Of a stretch of 64,000 nt of DNA, positions 1-8,563 are shown piece by piece. The notes under the pieces are model-generated. The model was not told the origin of the DNA. It saw nothing but the letters and a program-made list of their open reading frames with translations, and did not search any database. A program made the position numbers and the translations under genes. The DNA lies in the NCBI GenBank assembly GCA_024710405.1, contig JANJUV010000019.1, forward strand, positions 124,001 to 188,000. Direction: 5' to 3'. Origin of the DNA: Bacteroidales bacterium (GTDB lineage Bacteria; Bacteroidota; Bacteroidia; Bacteroidales; F082). Within the stretch, counting starts at the first letter, position 1; every line of letters starts with the position of its first letter.

Positions 1-1
1 C

Positions 2-1540
2 AACCTGAATTATAATCCTAATGGGTTTGATGTGAGTTCGTTGTATATGGATGATGGTTATCTGTTTTTTACTGCTGATCCTGTTGAAGTTCTGATAGAG
101 AACGATTCCATAGATCTTGAGATTCGCATCCGCGAGGGAAAACAAGCCCGCATCAGTCGCGTTTCGATCAAAGGAAACACAAAAACAAACGATCATGTTG
201 TTATCCGTGAACTCCGCACCCGTCCGGGTCAATTATTCAGCCGCTCCGATATTATCCGCACAACACGTGAACTTGCCAACCTTCGGTATTTTAACCCGGA
301 ATCCATATCGCCAAATGTCCTTCCTAATCCTGCTGACGGATCAGTAGATATAGAATATGCTGTAGAAGAGACTTCTGCCGATCAGATAGAATTATCCGGA
401 GGGTGGGGCTATGGAAGAATCATTGGAACTTTAGGTTTATCGTTCAACAATTTTTCAGTCAGAAATATTTTCAATCGGCAAGCCTACAGGCCAATCCCGA
501 CGGGTGATGGTCAGAAGCTTTCTTTGAGGTTTCAAACCTACGGAAAAGGTTATATGAGTTACAGCGCCTCATTCACCGAGCCCTGGCTCGGAGGACGTAA
601 GCCCACTTCACTCACTGTTTCATTTTACCATTCGCTCTATTCAAATGGTCTTGCACGTTCCGATACCAACAGGGCATCATTTACCATCAACGGATTAACG
701 GTGGGATTGGGCAAAAGGTTAACCTGGCCAGATGACTTCTTTACTCTTTATCAGGGCATTAATCTTCAGCGCTACGATCTGAAAAATTACTCACAGATTT
801 TTTCAGTAGGCACTGGCACAGGGTTTTTTAACGTGTTCAGCTATAATATTGTACTTGGCAGAAGCTCGATCAGCCAACCCATTTACCCACGGTCGGGTAG
901 TGATTTCTCACTTTCGCTCGAGGCTACATTACCCTACTCATTGTTTAGTAATGAGAATTATGCTGAACTAAGTGAAAATGATCGCTACAAATGGGTTGAA
1001 TACCATAAATGGAAATTCAGCTCAAGCGTTTACACGGAAATTGTAAACAAATTTGTTCTGGCAACAAGACTCCGGCTAGGATTTCTGGGATACTACAACA
1101 GCGATATTGGGGTTACCCCTTTCCAAAGGTTTTACCTTGGAGGTGATGGCTTATCGGGTTACAATAATCTTGACGGACGCGAGATCATCGGCATGCGTGG
1201 CTACGGAAATGAAACAATTACACCATTTTACTATGCCAACAAAAACATTGGCGGCAACATATTTGCCAAATACACCATGGAGATTCGCTATCCATTATCA
1301 TTGAATCCAAGTGCAACCATCTACGGACTTGGGTTTGTTGAAGCAGGTAACTCCTGGTTAGGCTTTGATAACTTCAATCCATTCGATATAAAACGTTCGG
1401 CCGGTTTTGGGGTCCGTGTTTTCCTGCCAATGTTTGGCATACTTGGCCTCGACTGGGGCTATGGCTTTGATAAAATCCCGGGTATTCCGGGAGCAAATGG
1501 TAGCCAGTTCCACTTCTCGATCAATCAGTCAATCGATTAA
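2..1540 (+). CDS. bamA: Outer membrane protein assembly factor BamA (5' end cut by window)
   Basis: This is the C-terminal part of the BamA/Omp85 protein that folds and inserts beta-barrel proteins into the outer membrane. The reading frame is open to the first base, so the gene starts outside the window; the GTG at 32 is only an internal codon. About 80 residues from the visible start there is a POTRA repeat (motif RISRVSIKGNTKTND), followed from about residue 130 by the 16-strand barrel domain. The MRGY tetrapeptide at 1193-1204 is the barrel loop 6 signature (VRGF/Y in other BamA). The protein ends in FHFSINQSID, so the last strand has aromatic residues, but the very last residue is Asp rather than Phe. 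Two OmpH/Skp genes follow on the same strand, which is the usual Bacteroidota order and suggests a shared outer-membrane assembly operon. Confidence 0.95.
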   Translation, partial: NLNYNPNGFDVSSLYMDDGYLFFTADPVEVLIENDSIDLEIRIREGKQARISRVSIKGNTKTNDHVVIRELRTRPGQLFSRSDIIRTTRELANLRYFNPESISPNVLPNPADGSVDIEYAVEETSADQIELSGGWGYGRIIGTLGLSFNNFSVRNIFNRQAYRPIPTGDGQKLSLRFQTYGKGYMSYSASFTEPWLGGRKPTSLTVSFYHSLYSNGLARSDTNRASFTINGLTVGLGKRLTWPDDFFTLYQGINLQRYDLKNYSQIFSVGTGTGFFNVFSYNIVLGRSSISQPIYPRSGSDFSLSLEATLPYSLFSNENYAELSENDRYKWVEYHKWKFSSSVYTEIVNKFVLATRLRLGFLGYYNSDIGVTPFQRFYLGGDGLSGYNNLDGREIIGMRGYGNETITPFYYANKNIGGNIFAKYTMEIRYPLSLNPSATIYGLGFVEAGNSWLGFDNFNPFDIKRSAGFGVRVFLPMFGILGLDWGYGFDKIPGIPGANGSQFHFSINQSID

Positions 1541-1592
1541 CTAAAAGTTTGGCAGGTTTTTTGAATAAAACTGAATTATTAAAAACTAATAT

Positions 1593-1598
1593 AGGAGG
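1593..1598 (+). promoter_or_regulatory. Perfect Shine-Dalgarno of the first ompH gene
   Basis: AGGAGG lies 7 bases before the ATG at 1606. Most genes in this window have no purine-rich ribosome binding site, as is typical of Bacteroidota, so this one stands out and also fixes the start codon. Confidence 0.6.
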
Positions 1599-1605
1599 AT
1601 AATTT

Positions 1606-2175
1606 ATGAAATCAATGAAATGGTTTGTCGCTTTCATGGCACTTGTTATCGGTGTTATTATGCCGGACCGGCTTCATGCCCAGAATCAAAAATTTGCCTT
1701 TGTGGACAGTGACTATATCCTGACTAATATACCTGAGTATAATGATGCACAGGAAGAACTGAATACGCTTTCGGCTAAATGGGAAGAGGAGATAAAAAAG
1801 GTATTCACCAGAGTTGAAGAAATGTATAAAGAATACCAGACTGAAGCAGTGCTTCTGCCACAGGATTTGAAAAAGAAAAAGGAAGAAGAAATCCTGAAAA
1901 AGGAGAAGGAAGCAAAAGACTTACAGATGAAATATTTTGGTCCTGCGGGCGACCTGTTTAAGAAAAGAGAAGAATTAGTCAAACCGATTCAGGAGAAAGT
2001 GTACAATGCAATTCAGGAAATAGCTGAAACACGTAACTATGCTTTTATCTTTGACAAAGCAACAGGTGCTACCATGCTTTATGCCAGTCCAAAGCTTGAC
2101 ATCAGTGATGAGGTTTTGGACGAAATTGGAACAGTGATGCAAACAGTCAGACGCGAGGATCGGAAAAAGAATTAG
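1606..2175 (+). CDS. OmpH/Skp family periplasmic chaperone, copy 1
   Basis: This 189-residue protein is a Skp/OmpH-type holdase that would keep unfolded outer-membrane proteins soluble in the periplasm before they reach BamA. It has a signal peptide (about residues 1-26, ending near LHAQ), then the short beta strand typical of the family (KFAFVDSDYILTNIPEY). A long Lys/Glu-rich helical stretch at about 50-130 forms the coiled-coil tentacle. The C-terminal strand ends the body domain (YAFIFDKATGATMLYA). It lies 65 bases after bamA with no terminator between. A second, diverged copy follows at 2339. The start is set by the strong AGGAGG 7 bases upstream. Family assignment is firm; which clients it serves is inferred from context. 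Confidence 0.9.
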   Translation: MKSMKWFVAFMALVIGVIMPDRLHAQNQKFAFVDSDYILTNIPEYNDAQEELNTLSAKWEEEIKKVFTRVEEMYKEYQTEAVLLPQDLKKKKEEEILKKEKEAKDLQMKYFGPAGDLFKKREELVKPIQEKVYNAIQEIAETRNYAFIFDKATGATMLYASPKLDISDEVLDEIGTVMQTVRREDRKKN

Positions 2176-2270
2176 CCTTAGCAATAACCGGTTGACTTTA
2201 GAACTGTTTCCCTGTCTATCAGCTATTAAACCTATATGGTTAATGATTGTTAAGGTAATTGGTTTTTTCT

Positions 2271-2299
2271 TTTGTGTCCGTAAAAAATCACTAAATTTG
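2271..2299 (+). promoter_or_regulatory. Promoter of the second ompH gene (Bacteroidota type)
   Basis: TTTG at 2271-2274 and TAAATTTG at 2292-2299 are 17 bases apart, matching the -33/-7 consensus TTTG and TAnnTTTG known from Bacteroides and Flavobacterium. The start codon at 2339 would lie about 30 bases after the transcription start. This allows the second chaperone to be expressed apart from bamA. Confidence 0.65.
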
Positions 2300-2338
2300 C
2301 CCGAAATTTATTAAACAGTATTATCTATAATTCATAAA

Positions 2339-2854
2339 ATGAAAACATTAACCCGCGCTTTACTTGTTGTTTTCCTGCTTGTTTCAGGAACTGTCCTGTA
2401 TGCTCAGTCTTTGAAAATAGGCTACATCGATTCAAACGAGGTGATGAACCTGATGCCTGAACGCGATTCCATTGAGGTTGCCCTGATGAAATTTGAGCAA
2501 CAGCTCGAAAAAGAATTGAGGACAATGGCCACTGAATATCAGAATAAAATAACTGAATATCAGAACAACATGGCTACCATGTCGAATCTTATCAAACAAT
2601 CCAAAGAGAAAGAAATTACTGATTTGCAAACAAGGATTCAGGATTTTCAGCAAAATGCTGACCTCGAGTTCAATGAAAAACGTAATGAATTACTTAATCC
2701 GCTGATTGCTAAGGTTAAAAAAGCAATAGAAGATGTAGGCAAAGATCAGGGTTATACCTATATTATTGATTCAGCAACAGGAGTCCTCCTTCATATTGGT
2801 GCCAATGCTGAGAATGTGCTTCCACAGGTAAAAGCTAAACTTAAACTGAAGTAG
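2339..2854 (+). CDS. OmpH/Skp family periplasmic chaperone, copy 2
   Basis: This is a 171-residue OmpH/Skp chaperone with a signal peptide (about 1-21, ending LYAQ). The conserved start of the mature protein reads LKIGYIDSNEVMNLMPERD, and a helical coiled coil covers about 45-120. The closing strand has GYTYIIDSATGVLLHIG. It is shorter and clearly diverged from the copy at 1606, although both have the same architecture. It has its own promoter upstream (2271-2299) and no Shine-Dalgarno sequence, unlike copy 1, so the two may be expressed differently. A hairpin terminator follows at 2877-2906. Confidence 0.9.
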   Translation: MKTLTRALLVVFLLVSGTVLYAQSLKIGYIDSNEVMNLMPERDSIEVALMKFEQQLEKELRTMATEYQNKITEYQNNMATMSNLIKQSKEKEITDLQTRIQDFQQNADLEFNEKRNELLNPLIAKVKKAIEDVGKDQGYTYIIDSATGVLLHIGANAENVLPQVKAKLKLK

Positions 2855-2876
2855 ATTTCTTTTCTGACCATAAAGG

Positions 2877-2906
2877 GCCAGCTTGAGTTTTCGGGCTGGC
2901 TTTTTT
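2877..2906 (+). terminator. Rho-independent terminator after ompH copy 2
   Basis: GCCAGC (2877-2882) pairs with GCTGGC (2895-2900) and is followed directly by six T. It ends the chaperone transcript 23 bases after its stop codon. Confidence 0.85.
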
Positions 2907-2925
2907 GTTCAAGACCGAATGTATC

Positions 2926-3285
2926 ATGATGAAGCTGTTGTTCATAATCATTGGCAGCATATCTCTTACTCTGGGGATCATTGGCATCATTGTGCCGGGT
3001 TTACCGACAACAGTTTTTCTATTGATTGCAGCTGCCATGTATGCACGTGGCTCTGAACGATTTTATAATGCCCTGGTTCAAAGTAAGTTCCTTGGAGCCT
3101 ATATACGCAATATTCAGAAAGGCATGAGTATACAGGAGAAAATTCGCGCTAATTCGATGATGTGGACAATGATTTTGGTTTCAACTATATTTTTCATTGA
3201 AGATATGACAGTTCAGGCGATACTCATTGTTGTTGGTTTCATAGGAACAACAGTTATGGGTTTCGTCAGGGTAAGAAGGGAATAA
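2926..3285 (+). CDS. DUF454 (YbaN-type) small inner membrane protein
   Basis: This 119-residue protein belongs to the DUF454/YbaN family, whose function is unknown. It has a hydrophobic hairpin at about 4-42 containing the family signature GIIGIIVPGLPTTVFLLIAA, a short polar stretch with RGSERFYNAL, and a second hydrophobic pair at about 75-112. The N-terminus is MMKLLF, so the start is ATG at 2926 or 2929; the in-frame TTG at 2905 falls within the upstream terminator T-tract and is unlikely. It is probably a separate transcript downstream of that terminator, and it converges on the lipoprotein gene at 3402. Confidence 0.82.
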   Translation: MMKLLFIIIGSISLTLGIIGIIVPGLPTTVFLLIAAAMYARGSERFYNALVQSKFLGAYIRNIQKGMSIQEKIRANSMMWTMILVSTIFFIEDMTVQAILIVVGFIGTTVMGFVRVRRE

Positions 3286-3341
3286 ATATTCCGTATCCTC
3301 TCTATTTGTGGTATTTAAGAGATACTTGAATAGAAACGAAA

Positions 3342-3370
3342 ATGGGTGGCACTTTTAAAGTACCACCCAT
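3342..3370. terminator. Bidirectional terminator between convergent genes
   Basis: ATGGGTGG (3342-3349) pairs with CCACCCAT (3363-3370), and the inner arms ACTTT/AAAGT extend the stem. T-rich sequence follows on both strands. It separates the DUF454 gene (+) from the lipoprotein gene (-). Confidence 0.75.
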
Positions 3371-3401
3371 TTCTGTTTAGATTCAGCTAATATTCTATTG
3401 A

Positions 3402-4274
3402 CTATTCTTCAACAATAACTTCAAACTTCGCAAGGTCGCCCCTCGAGAACAGGTCAACAACTTTAACATAGCCTTTCTTTCCTGTTTGCGTCATGAAATA
3501 AATGATCTGACCATTGCTCAGATTGTTAGCTAATGTTGTTTGAGTGGTTGCATTGAATTCAGGGAATAAATGAAATTCTCCGATGGCATCAAACTCAGCT
3601 GCAGTCATGGCAGTTGTATTGAAGCGGGTCTGATTTTTGGTAGTCCATTCGTTTAACTGAAAATCAGAGATAGTATTCACCTGGCTATCATCGGGTGCAG
3701 CGATAGAATTGGCGTTTGTTACCCCTTTGAAGAAGATGAAATCGATAGCCGCCTGGTTTTCTTTGGCTTCGGCTACTTTATACACCATTTCATTCACGGT
3801 TGAATAAAAACTTCCTTTGGGATCGTTGAAGGAGCCCATTTCAATATTGGTGGTTTTCTTAACTGCTGTACCACCCTGTTCGATGGTGATGTCGAAGGAA
3901 GCTTCTGCTGTGCGCATGTCAGCGTCCTTGATAACAGCGGTAAGTGTAAAAGTGCCAACGGATGCAAAACTTATATTGTAATCAGCATCAAATGAGGCAG
4001 ATGTGAATGTCGAATCCACCAGTGTTTGGTTGCCAAGGGTCAGTTTAAAGTTTGTCAGGTCTTTTTTTGTATCAGGATGCATGGCAGCCATAATGCCTAC
4101 TGTGATTTGATCATTAGTTGTAACTGTTATATTTTCAAAGGTATAGTTAGTCCCTCCTTTGAAGTCGATTGAAGGATCACCAATAATGGGATCTTCATCT
4201 TTACTACAACCTGTAAACACTGTCGCAACTCCCAGAAACAGGGCTATTGCCATGAATGATTTGATTTTTTTCAT
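3402..4274 (-). CDS. Putative surface-exposed lipoprotein with an Ig/PKD-like domain
   Basis: I do not recognise a named function. The 290-residue protein starts at ATG 4274 (MKKIKSF); the longer open frame upstream has no signal features. A lipoprotein signal peptide ends in FTGC, so Cys23 is the lipidation site. The residues after it, SKDED, are acidic and resemble the lipoprotein export signal that sends Bacteroidota lipoproteins to the cell surface. Residues 35-150 look like one beta-sandwich with a PKD-like strand pattern (SVGTFTLTAVIKDADMRT). Residues 155-290 form a second domain seen in many uncharacterised Bacteroidota lipoproteins. It lies 66 bases after the zinc protease gene on the same strand and could be cotranscribed with it. 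Confidence 0.7.
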   Translation of the reverse strand: MKKIKSFMAIALFLGVATVFTGCSKDEDPIIGDPSIDFKGGTNYTFENITVTTNDQITVGIMAAMHPDTKKDLTNFKLTLGNQTLVDSTFTSASFDADYNISFASVGTFTLTAVIKDADMRTAEASFDITIEQGGTAVKKTTNIEMGSFNDPKGSFYSTVNEMVYKVAEAKENQAAIDFIFFKGVTNANSIAAPDDSQVNTISDFQLNEWTTKNQTRFNTTAMTAAEFDAIGEFHLFPEFNATTQTTLANNLSNGQIIYFMTQTGKKGYVKVVDLFSRGDLAKFEVIVEE

Positions 4275-4340
4275 ACTACTGATTGATTTTGTGATAATTA
4301 ATAGATAAATATTTAGGTTAATTTTTTTAGATAGCAAAAA

Positions 4341-5018
4341 CTATTCTCTACGTCCTAAATAGATGGACAAATAATACAAAAGGGTTGCAAGGGACGACAA
4401 TGCAGCAACAATATAGGTATATGCTGCCCACCGAAGCGCTTCCTGTGCTTTGGGATGGGTTGTTTGGGTGGTGATATTGCTTACACTCAACCAGGCAAGA
4501 GCACGGCGGCTGGCATCAATTTCTACCGGAAGTGTTATCAGACTGAACACAGTGGTTGCAGCGAACATAATGATGCCAATCAGAAGCAATTGCGGAAATG
4601 TGTTTATCAGCAAAATCCCTGCCAGCAGCACCCACTGAACCCACTTTGAGCTGAAACTTACAACAGGAACCAAAGTGCTCCTCATTTGCAGCCACGAATA
4701 GGCAGTGGCATGCTGAACGGCATGGCCGCATTCATGGGCAGCAACAGCTGCGGCGGCTACACTGCGGCCATTATAAACATCCGGGCTGAGGTTTACAGTC
4801 TTCTTAAGGGGGTTGTAATGGTCAGTTAGTTCGCCCTCCACTGATTCAACTTTAACATCGTAAATTCCGTTGTCGGAAAGCATCTTTTGTGCGATCTCTC
4901 TGCCGGTCATTCCAAAATTGATCGGTAGTTTGCTGTATTCCCTGAATTTCGATTTCAGTTGCGAACCGATTATCCAACTCAACAGCATAAAAAAGCCAAA
5001 TATGATCCAAATCATCAT
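4341..5018 (-). CDS. Membrane zinc metallopeptidase, YugP family
   Basis: This 225-residue protein matches the YugP-like zinc peptidase family (Zn_protease_2), an integral membrane protease of unknown substrate. A transmembrane helix at about 2-18 is followed by a cytoplasmic loop with the HExxH zinc motif, here HECGH at residues 95-99, inside the family signature AAAAVAAHECGHAVQHA. Further hydrophobic segments lie at about 110-160 and 195-218. The start is MMIW at 5018 or 5015. It is 105 bases after the gamma-carbonic-anhydrase gene on the same strand. All expected catalytic residues visible to me are present. Confidence 0.88.
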   Translation of the reverse strand: MMIWIIFGFFMLLSWIIGSQLKSKFREYSKLPINFGMTGREIAQKMLSDNGIYDVKVESVEGELTDHYNPLKKTVNLSPDVYNGRSVAAAAVAAHECGHAVQHATAYSWLQMRSTLVPVVSFSSKWVQWVLLAGILLINTFPQLLLIGIIMFAATTVFSLITLPVEIDASRRALAWLSVSNITTQTTHPKAQEALRWAAYTYIVAALSSLATLLYYLSIYLGRRE

Positions 5019-5123
5019 TTTCTTTAAGTATTAGTTTTAATTTTTATACAGCAACTTACCTGCCAATTCATGTTTAATGTCAGTAATGGCAGAAATTATT
5101 AACAAAATTTTAGGAAAAAGATT

Positions 5124-5663
5124 TCAAAGCTCGTCAATAGGTTTCACAGATGGATCGTGCCAACTGGCATACATCGTATAGGACCGTGCAATTCGTGACA
5201 CTTCGCCTTCCAGTAAAAGCTGATCCACATCTTTGATTTTACGGGCAGGAACTCCTGCGTAAACACTGCCCGGCTCAATGATTGTGTCTTTAGAAACCAC
5301 TGCACCGGCGGCAATGACGGAATTGCTTCCGACAACAACATGATCCATTATTATGGCACCCATTCCGATAAGTACATTGTCGTATATGGTGCATCCGTGC
5401 ACAATGGCATTGTGGGCAATGGAAACATTATTTCCAATGTTCACCGGTGCTTTTTTATAAGTACAATGTATTACAGCCCCGTCCTGAATGTTAACATTGT
5501 TGCCAATACGAATAAAATGTACATCTCCTCTTACTACAGCATTGTACCATACACTGCAATTATCTCCCAGAACCACATCACCGAGTATAGTTGCGTTTTC
5601 GGCCAGAAAACAATTGCTGCCAAAAACAGGCGAAATGCCTTTGATGGATTTAATCAATGCCAT
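5124..5663 (-). CDS. Gamma-carbonic anhydrase-like hexapeptide-repeat protein (YrdA/PaaY type)
   Basis: This 179-residue protein is a left-handed beta-helix made of hexapeptide repeats. The series from NATILGDVVLGDN through GAVVSKDTIIEPGSVYAGVPARKI is typical of the YrdA/CaiE/PaaY branch of gamma-carbonic anhydrases. Three His residues that would bind the trimer-interface metal are visible (in VIHCTY, SIAHNAIVH). A C-terminal helix with the motif SRIARSYTMYASW packs on the helix. Enzymatic activity in this branch varies, so carbonic anhydrase activity is not certain. Only 3 bases separate it from nadB upstream, so it is almost certainly in the sucA-sucB-nadB transcript. Confidence 0.85.
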   Translation of the reverse strand: MALIKSIKGISPVFGSNCFLAENATILGDVVLGDNCSVWYNAVVRGDVHFIRIGNNVNIQDGAVIHCTYKKAPVNIGNNVSIAHNAIVHGCTIYDNVLIGMGAIIMDHVVVGSNSVIAAGAVVSKDTIIEPGSVYAGVPARKIKDVDQLLLEGEVSRIARSYTMYASWHDPSVKPIDEL

Positions 5664-5666
5664 AGT

Positions 5667-7235
5667 CTATTGTTTTACAGGTGGATAGTCAATAGAGAAA
5701 TGTAGTCCGATACTTTCTTTTCTTTGAGATGCAAATTTGATGATCAGGTAGGCCACTGATATCATATTGCGCAACTCACATATTTCTGTTGAAACAACCG
5801 AGCGTTCATAAAGTTCTTCTGTTTCGCGATGAATGATCGCAAGTCGGTCCAAAGCCCTTTTCAGGCGAAGATTAGACCTGACAATTCCTACATAGTTGCT
5901 CATGATTGACTGAAGTTCTTTGCGCGATTGTGTAATCAGCACCATTTCTTCATTCAGTACAGTGCCTTCGGCATTCCAGTCAGGGATTCCTGATTGAATC
6001 TCGGTGGTTTTATTAAGACGAACTGCATCCAGACTGGCCCGGTGGGAGAATACCACTGATTCGAGTAATGAATTGGAAGCAAGCCGGTTGGCACCATGCA
6101 AGCCTGTAGCAGCGACTTCGCCTGATGCGTATAGGTTATGGATACTTGTGCGACCCCATTCATCTGTTCTGATGCCGCCGCATATGTAGTGTGCAGCAGG
6201 AACAACAGGAATCATCTCTTTCAAAATATTGATTCCCAGTCCAAGACATTTTGCATATATACTTGGAAAATGGTGCATGATTTCGCGTTCCGGAATTGAA
6301 CGGGCATCAAGATAAACATGGTCGGCTCCCGAAAGTTTCATTTCACTGTCGATTGCTCTGGCAACAACATCACGTGGTGCCAGCGATCCCCGTTTGTCAT
6401 AACGTTCCATGAATTCTTTGCCTTTGATATCTTTCAAAATGGCACCTGCTCCTCTGAGTGCTTCCGTAATCAGGAATGAAGGTTTTTCGTGTGGATTGTA
6501 CAGGCTGGTTGGGTGGAACTGAATGAATTCCATGCTATCGACAATGCCTTTAGCACGATAGAACATTGCGATGCCATCACCAGTCGAGATAGTGGGATTA
6601 GTAGTTGTTTGATACACATTTCCTGCTCCTCCGGTGGCAATCAGGGTTGTTCTGGCCAGCACGGTGTCGATTTCACCTGTCTCAGGATTCAATACATAAG
6701 CGCCAAAGCACTGAATGTCTGTGTTGGTCCGTCTGACAATTCTTCCAAGATGGTGCTGTGTGATGATGTCGATTGTGAAATGGTTTTCGAGTATCTCAAT
6801 GTTGGGATGCGATGTCACTTTCTCGGCCAGAGCCCTCTGGATCTCAGCACCTGTTTTGTCCTGATGGTGAAGCACCCTGAATTCTGAGTGACCACCTTCC
6901 CTTGCCAGGGCGTAGCGTCCGGATTCCTCCACGTCAAAATGGGTGCCCCACTCAATAAGTTCTTTTACCCTTTCGGTTGATTCAGTTATGGTTAGTCTGA
7001 CAATCTTCTCGTCATTAAGAAAATTGCCTGCTGCAAGGGTGTCTTTTATATGCTTCTCATACGTGTCAGGATTATACATCACTGCGGCAATCCCACCCTG
7101 AGCGTACCAGGTGGATGTTTCGTTTATGGATGTTTTGCTGACTATGAGTACTTTGCCAAACTCCGCAACCTTAATGGCGTAACTTAATCCGGCAATGCCT
7201 GATCCGATGATCAGGAAATCTACTTGTCTCCTCAT
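5667..7235 (-). CDS. nadB: L-aspartate oxidase
   Basis: This 522-residue flavoprotein oxidises L-aspartate to iminoaspartate, the first step of de novo NAD synthesis. The FAD-binding dinucleotide fold starts at residue 8 with LIIGSGIAGLSYA, and the flavin-proximal motif STWYAQGGIAAV is at about 41-52. The substrate region has QFHPTSLYNP and HYICGGIRTDEWGRTSI, and the helical C-terminal domain has the NadB-specific ending. Length matches the family (about 520-540). nadA and nadC are not in this window. It sits 21 bases after sucB. In anaerobes NadB uses fumarate rather than oxygen as acceptor, which would tie it to the neighbouring citric acid cycle genes, but that is inference. Confidence 0.95.
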   Translation of the reverse strand: MRRQVDFLIIGSGIAGLSYAIKVAEFGKVLIVSKTSINETSTWYAQGGIAAVMYNPDTYEKHIKDTLAAGNFLNDEKIVRLTITESTERVKELIEWGTHFDVEESGRYALAREGGHSEFRVLHHQDKTGAEIQRALAEKVTSHPNIEILENHFTIDIITQHHLGRIVRRTNTDIQCFGAYVLNPETGEIDTVLARTTLIATGGAGNVYQTTTNPTISTGDGIAMFYRAKGIVDSMEFIQFHPTSLYNPHEKPSFLITEALRGAGAILKDIKGKEFMERYDKRGSLAPRDVVARAIDSEMKLSGADHVYLDARSIPEREIMHHFPSIYAKCLGLGINILKEMIPVVPAAHYICGGIRTDEWGRTSIHNLYASGEVAATGLHGANRLASNSLLESVVFSHRASLDAVRLNKTTEIQSGIPDWNAEGTVLNEEMVLITQSRKELQSIMSNYVGIVRSNLRLKRALDRLAIIHRETEELYERSVVSTEICELRNMISVAYLIIKFASQRKESIGLHFSIDYPPVKQ

Positions 7236-7256
7236 GCGTTACTATTCACTTATCTG

Positions 7257-8546
7257 TCAGATTCCCAGTAGCGTTTCAACAGGATCTTTGGCGTTGAACA
7301 GCATGCTCGACGGATTTTCCAGCATCTCTTTCACTTTAACCAGAAAACCAACCGATTCGCGTCCGTCAATAATTCTGTGGTCATAACTCAATGCAACAAA
7401 CATTACCGGATGGATTTCAACCTTTCCTTTCACTGCTATCGGACGTTCAACAATATTGTGCATGCCAAGAATGGCAGATTGTGGAGGATTAATTATAGGT
7501 GTGGAAAGCATCGAACCAAATACACCTCCGTTAGTGATTGTAAATGTTCCGCCCGTCATTTCTTCAAGACTAAGTTTGTTGTCGCGGGCCTTAACGGCCA
7601 GATCTTTTACAGCGAGTTCAATTTCGGCCAGACTAAGTTTTTCTGCGTTTCTGATAACTGGAACAACAAGGCCCTTTGGCCCAGAAACGGCAATGCTGAT
7701 ATCAGCATAATTAAATGTCACTATTTCGTCGCCGGCTATCTGTGCGTTGACTTGTGGAAACAACATCAGTGCCTCGGTAACAGCCTTGGTGAAAAACGAC
7801 ATGAATCCCAGGCCAACTCCATGAGTTTCTTTGAATTTGTCTTTGTATTTATTCCTAATATCCATTATGGCAGTCATATTCACCTCGTTAAACGTGGTCA
7901 ACATGGCTGTTTCATTCTTGACAGATACGAGTCGCTCAGAGAGTCTTTTACGTAGTGTACTCATTTTTTTTCTGTCTTCCGTACGGACTGTCGCACCTGA
8001 ACTTCCAATTGTCTGCTTGATGTTTAATGGAACAACGGATGTTTTTTGTTGCTGGTAAAAATCAAGGTCTTTTCGGCTGATTCTGTAATGTTTAAAGAAA
8101 TTTATCAGTTCTTCCTCATGGATATTTTCGGCTTCCATCATTTTTCGGGCCAATGGAGATAAGGAAAGGTCAAGGGAGGTTTGCTTTTCTTCTTTTTTGG
8201 GTTTTGATGTATCTTTGGAGGAGGCAGCTGCCGGATCGGGATTGGCTTTTTGATCGGCTTTTGTGGTCTTTGGTTCTGTTTTTTCCACAACAGCTTTGGC
8301 ATTGTCTGTGGAAGAACTTTCAATTGTTGCAATAACCGAACCTACGGCAATTGTTTCGCCGGCTGATACTTTCAGACTGATTGTTCCTGAAGCCTCTGCT
8401 GCAATACTCAGGGTAGCCTTGTCCGAGTCGATTTCAGCAATATCCTGATTTTGATCTACGAATGCACCATCTTCAACAAGCCATCCGGCAAGTTGCACCT
8501 CACTGATGGATTCTCCGGGGCTGGGCACTTTTACTTCTATAAGCAT
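7257..8546 (-). CDS. sucB: 2-oxoglutarate dehydrogenase E2, dihydrolipoyllysine succinyltransferase
   Basis: This is the 429-residue E2 core of the 2-oxoglutarate dehydrogenase complex, which passes succinyl groups from lipoyl-lysine to CoA. An N-terminal lipoyl domain (1-75) carries the target lysine K43 in EIDSDKATL. A Lys/Pro/Ala-rich linker covers about 78-125, and the small E1/E3-binding domain is at about 128-165 (LSPLARKMMEAENI). The catalytic domain runs from about 195 to the end, with the active-site motif SYDHRIIDG (H390, D394). The gene lies 17 bases after sucA and 21 bases before nadB. No lpd (E3) or sucCD is present here. Confidence 0.95.
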   Translation of the reverse strand: MLIEVKVPSPGESISEVQLAGWLVEDGAFVDQNQDIAEIDSDKATLSIAAEASGTISLKVSAGETIAVGSVIATIESSSTDNAKAVVEKTEPKTTKADQKANPDPAAASSKDTSKPKKEEKQTSLDLSLSPLARKMMEAENIHEEELINFFKHYRISRKDLDFYQQQKTSVVPLNIKQTIGSSGATVRTEDRKKMSTLRKRLSERLVSVKNETAMLTTFNEVNMTAIMDIRNKYKDKFKETHGVGLGFMSFFTKAVTEALMLFPQVNAQIAGDEIVTFNYADISIAVSGPKGLVVPVIRNAEKLSLAEIELAVKDLAVKARDNKLSLEEMTGGTFTITNGGVFGSMLSTPIINPPQSAILGMHNIVERPIAVKGKVEIHPVMFVALSYDHRIIDGRESVGFLVKVKEMLENPSSMLFNAKDPVETLLGI

Positions 8547-8563
8547 ATTTAAAAGCTATACGT

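Noticed and set aside
32-34. GTG at 32 as the start of bamA
   Set aside because: The frame is open upstream to the window edge with POTRA-like residues, so the gene simply begins outside the window.
7377-7955. A 192-codon open frame antisense to sucB
   Set aside because: It is a mirror of a well-conserved coding sequence; the translation shows no motif or signal peptide.
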